Shown one piece after another: positions 15,716 to 17,454 of a stretch of 17,454 nucleotides of DNA (position 1 is the first letter of the stretch; every line of letters begins with the position of its first letter). Under the pieces are notes generated by a model. That model did not search any database. It was not told the DNA's origin and saw nothing but the letters and a program-made list of their open reading frames with translations. A program made the position numbers and the translations under genes. The DNA is from JBEEJZ01 sp041168905 (GTDB lineage: Bacteria; Pseudomonadota; Gammaproteobacteria; Burkholderiales; Burkholderiaceae_C): assembly GCA_041168905.1 (NCBI GenBank), contig JBEEJZ010000128.1, forward strand, positions 1 to 17,454. Direction: 5' to 3'.

Positions 15716-15826
15716 GGACAACCCTTTCAATCATCAGCCCAGAGTGATTCCAGGCCAAACACTTGCACGATCACGCTTTGCAGACTTGGCGTTCAGTTCC
15801 CTGATATGGATGTACTTCCGCTGATT
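15716..15826 (-). promoter_or_regulatory. degP upstream region with sigma-70-like and sigma-E-like elements
   Basis: These 111 bases separate the small membrane gene from degP. GAAAGGG at 15728-15722 is the degP ribosome binding site. A TTGAAA at 15830-15825, overlapping the upstream gene's stop codon, and a TATCAG at 15806-15801 (18-base spacer) resemble a sigma-70 promoter. GGGAACT at 15801-15795 matches the -35 of sigma-E family promoters, but I see no proper -10 at 16-17 bases from it. No remnant of rpoE, rseA or rseB coding sequence is recognisable. Confidence 0.35.
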
Positions 15827-16279
15827 TCAAGACCCTTGTGGGCCCGGCGCTGCGAGTGGTCGACCATGAGCAGTAAGCGCCCGCCGCAAAGGGAGCCAGA
15901 GTCTGGGAGACGCCGTGCCCAGCACCCAGACCCAGCGCCGACGAGCGGATTGCGAATCCAACATCAGCAGCATCACATTTTGAAAATCGACACATACAGT
16001 GACCTGGCAAACCGGTTCCTCCCGCTCGGCCGTCCAAACCCACTCCTGACCATTCCATAGCAGGCTGGCGTTCACCTGACGATGCCCTTCTCGCCAGAAA
16101 AATGCTCCCAACAGGATCACCAACCCAGCCATGGCCCCCTGGGCCCAGACGAACCGCGCGGACTTCAGAAACCAGGTCACAGCAACGGCCATGCAACAAA
16201 GCCACAGCACAAAAAGAACCAAGGGGTAAAAACGCGAACGCCCCGCCGGATAGGACACCGAGGGGGCGTTTTGATTCAT
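15827..16279 (-). CDS. small two-helix membrane protein, possibly YgfX-like
   Basis: A 150-residue protein with two hydrophobic helices near 17-38 and 46-63, joined by a short turn, then a soluble part. That part has LLWNGQEWVW at 73-82, RRRWVWVLG at about 113-121 and a terminal WLPLRRAL at 128-135. The layout (two N-terminal helices, W-G-x-E/Q-W, aromatic strand, W-x-x-LRR end) recalls YgfX/CptA of gammaproteobacteria, the membrane partner of SdhE. In Pseudomonas a ygfX gene lies upstream of nadB and algU-mucABCD, near the same cluster. The resemblance is from memory and weak. It lies 43 bases after fabF, and its ATG at 16279 has only a poor ribosome binding site. The function is unknown. 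Confidence 0.6.
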   Translation of the reverse strand: MNQNAPSVSYPAGRSRFYPLVLFVLWLCCMAVAVTWFLKSARFVWAQGAMAGLVILLGAFFWREGHRQVNASLLWNGQEWVWTAEREEPVCQVTVCVDFQNVMLLMLDSQSARRRWVWVLGTASPRLWLPLRRALTAHGRPLAAPGPQGS

Positions 16280-16322
16280 GGCAGCAGTCCGCAGTCAGGC
16301 AGGACGGCTCATGCCCTGGAAC

Positions 16323-17454
16323 TCAAATCTTCGAAAACACCAGAGTCCCGTTTGTGCCGCCAAAGCCAAAATTGTTTTTCACGGCTACGTCGATCTTCAT
16401 GTCGCGTGCTTCATTGGCACAGTAATCCAGATCACACTCGGGATCCTGATTGAAGATGTTGATGGTGGGAGGGCTCTTTTGATGGTGCAAGGCGAGAACC
16501 GTGAACACGGACTCAATGCCACCGGCACCACCCAGTAGGTGACCCGTCATGGACTTGGTGGAATTCACCACCAGCTTTTTGGCATGGTCACCAAACGCTG
16601 CCTTGATGGCATTGGTTTCGTTAATGTCACCCAAAGGAGTCGACGTGCCATGCGCGTTCACATAATGCACCTGGTCAGGATTGACACCTGCGTTCTTGAG
16701 CGCCATGGCCATGGAACGACGAGGGCCGTCCACGTTGGGTGCCGTCATGTGATAGGCGTCTCCGCTCATGCCAAAGCCAGACAACTCAGCGTAAATTTTT
16801 GCGCCGCGCGCTTTGGCATGCTCATATTCTTCTAGCACCAGTACGCCAGCCCCCTCGCCCAAGACAAAACCATCACGGTCCTTGTCCCAGGGACGAGATG
16901 CAGTTTTGGGGTCGTCGTTGCGAGTACTCAGGGCGCGCGCAGCAGCGAAGCCACCCAGCCCCAGTTCGGACACCGTGGACTCGGCGCCACCCGCCACCAT
17001 CACATCGCAGTCACCATATTCGATCATGCGGGCAGACATGCCTATGGCGTGCAGGCCCGTGGTGCAAGCCGTCACCATAGCGACGTTGGGGCCCTTGAAA
17101 CCAAATTTGATAGACACGTGGCCTGAGATCATGTTGATGATCGAAGCGGGCACGAAGAAGGGCGAAATACGGCGTGGACCGCGGCTCACAAACTCATCAC
17201 GCGTCTGTTCGATCATCGGCAGGCCGCCGATGCCGGAACCAATGTTGCAGCCGATACGCGTCGCCTGCTCATCGCCCAAAGCCTCACCCACCGGCAGGCC
17301 GGAGTCCACAACCGCCTGGCAAGCAGCCGCAAGACCGAGGTGAATGAAGCGGTCCATGTGTCGCGCTTCCTTTTCGGCAATGTAGTCGGCAATATTGAAG
17401 CCCTTGACCTCACCTGCAAACTTGCAGGAAAAGCTGCTGGCATCAAAGCTGCTG
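16323..17454 (-). CDS. fabF: beta-ketoacyl-[acyl-carrier-protein] synthase II (5' end outside window)
   Basis: FabF condenses malonyl-ACP with acyl-ACP in each elongation cycle of fatty acid synthesis and governs conversion of palmitoleoyl to cis-vaccenoyl chains. The frame is open to the window edge and gives 377 residues; about 33 N-terminal residues are missing by comparison with E. coli FabF. The ATG at 17357 is internal (ARHMDRFIHLG). The Cys-His-His triad is complete: cysteine in VTACTTGLHAIG (codon 17066-17064), histidine in NAHGTSTPLGD, histidine in SMTGHLLGGAGG, with FGFGGTN near the end. Acyl carrier protein (acpP) normally lies just upstream, outside the window. The gene heads the minus-strand series. 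Confidence 0.97.
   Translation of the reverse strand, partial: SSFDASSFSCKFAGEVKGFNIADYIAEKEARHMDRFIHLGLAAACQAVVDSGLPVGEALGDEQATRIGCNIGSGIGGLPMIEQTRDEFVSRGPRRISPFFVPASIINMISGHVSIKFGFKGPNVAMVTACTTGLHAIGMSARMIEYGDCDVMVAGGAESTVSELGLGGFAAARALSTRNDDPKTASRPWDKDRDGFVLGEGAGVLVLEEYEHAKARGAKIYAELSGFGMSGDAYHMTAPNVDGPRRSMAMALKNAGVNPDQVHYVNAHGTSTPLGDINETNAIKAAFGDHAKKLVVNSTKSMTGHLLGGAGGIESVFTVLALHHQKSPPTINIFNQDPECDLDYCANEARDMKIDVAVKNNFGFGGTNGTLVFSKI

Noticed and set aside
15716..15730. TTG start at 15730 for the Do protease
   Set aside because: The bases between the TTG and the ATG at 15715 form the GAAAGGG ribosome binding site for the ATG, which directly starts a standard signal peptide.
15771..16205. 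144-residue frame overlapping the small membrane protein gene in another register
   Set aside because: It has no membrane helices or motifs, while the 150-residue frame has two clear helices and a patterned soluble part; the two cannot both be the main product.
1..17454. Possible novel defence, mobile or biosynthetic system in the window
   Set aside because: Nearly every coding region matches a conserved housekeeping or widespread family, junctions are tight, and there are no integrase, transposase, repeat array or atypical composition signs.

Overview
The window is a gene-dense stretch of bacterial chromosome with moderately high GC. It carries only housekeeping genes, and protein motifs plus gene order point to a betaproteobacterium of the order Burkholderiales, most likely family Comamonadaceae (Rhodoferax/Limnohabitans/Polaromonas type). 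The taxonomy is inferred from recalled family sequences and synteny, not from a search. I see no tRNA, rRNA, CRISPR array, insertion sequence, phage gene or long repeat, and no gene-free gap above about 155 bases.

Left arm (1-3416, plus strand): the end of trpF, then trpB, trpA and accD. This is the last part of tryptophan synthesis followed by the carboxyltransferase beta subunit of acetyl-CoA carboxylase. trpB and trpA overlap by 4 bases. accD meets a minus-strand YggT-family membrane gene tail to tail, and their two stop codons share the 4-base loop of a perfect 8-bp hairpin.

Middle (3413-6268): yggT (minus) and lysS (plus) diverge from a 155-base intergenic region. lysS is followed by a YgjP-like zinc metallopeptidase gene on the same strand.

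Right arm (6251-17454, minus strand): an almost unbroken collinear series, in transcription order fabF (5' end outside the window), a small two-helix membrane protein, degP/mucD, lepA, lepB, a DUF4845 gene, rnc, era, recO, pdxJ, acpS, nagZ. It joins fatty acid synthesis (fabF, acpS), periplasmic quality control (degP), translation (lepA), protein export (lepB), RNA processing and ribosome assembly (rnc, era), recombination (recO), vitamin B6 synthesis (pdxJ) and cell-wall recycling (nagZ). Most junctions overlap or are under 30 bases, so one or a few long transcripts are likely. A terminator-like hairpin lies between degP and lepA.

The most notable point is an absence. In relatives and in Pseudomonas the genes rpoE/algU, rseA/mucA and rseB/mucB precede degP/mucD, but here only 111 bases separate the degP start from the small membrane gene. 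No convincing previously undescribed system was found.
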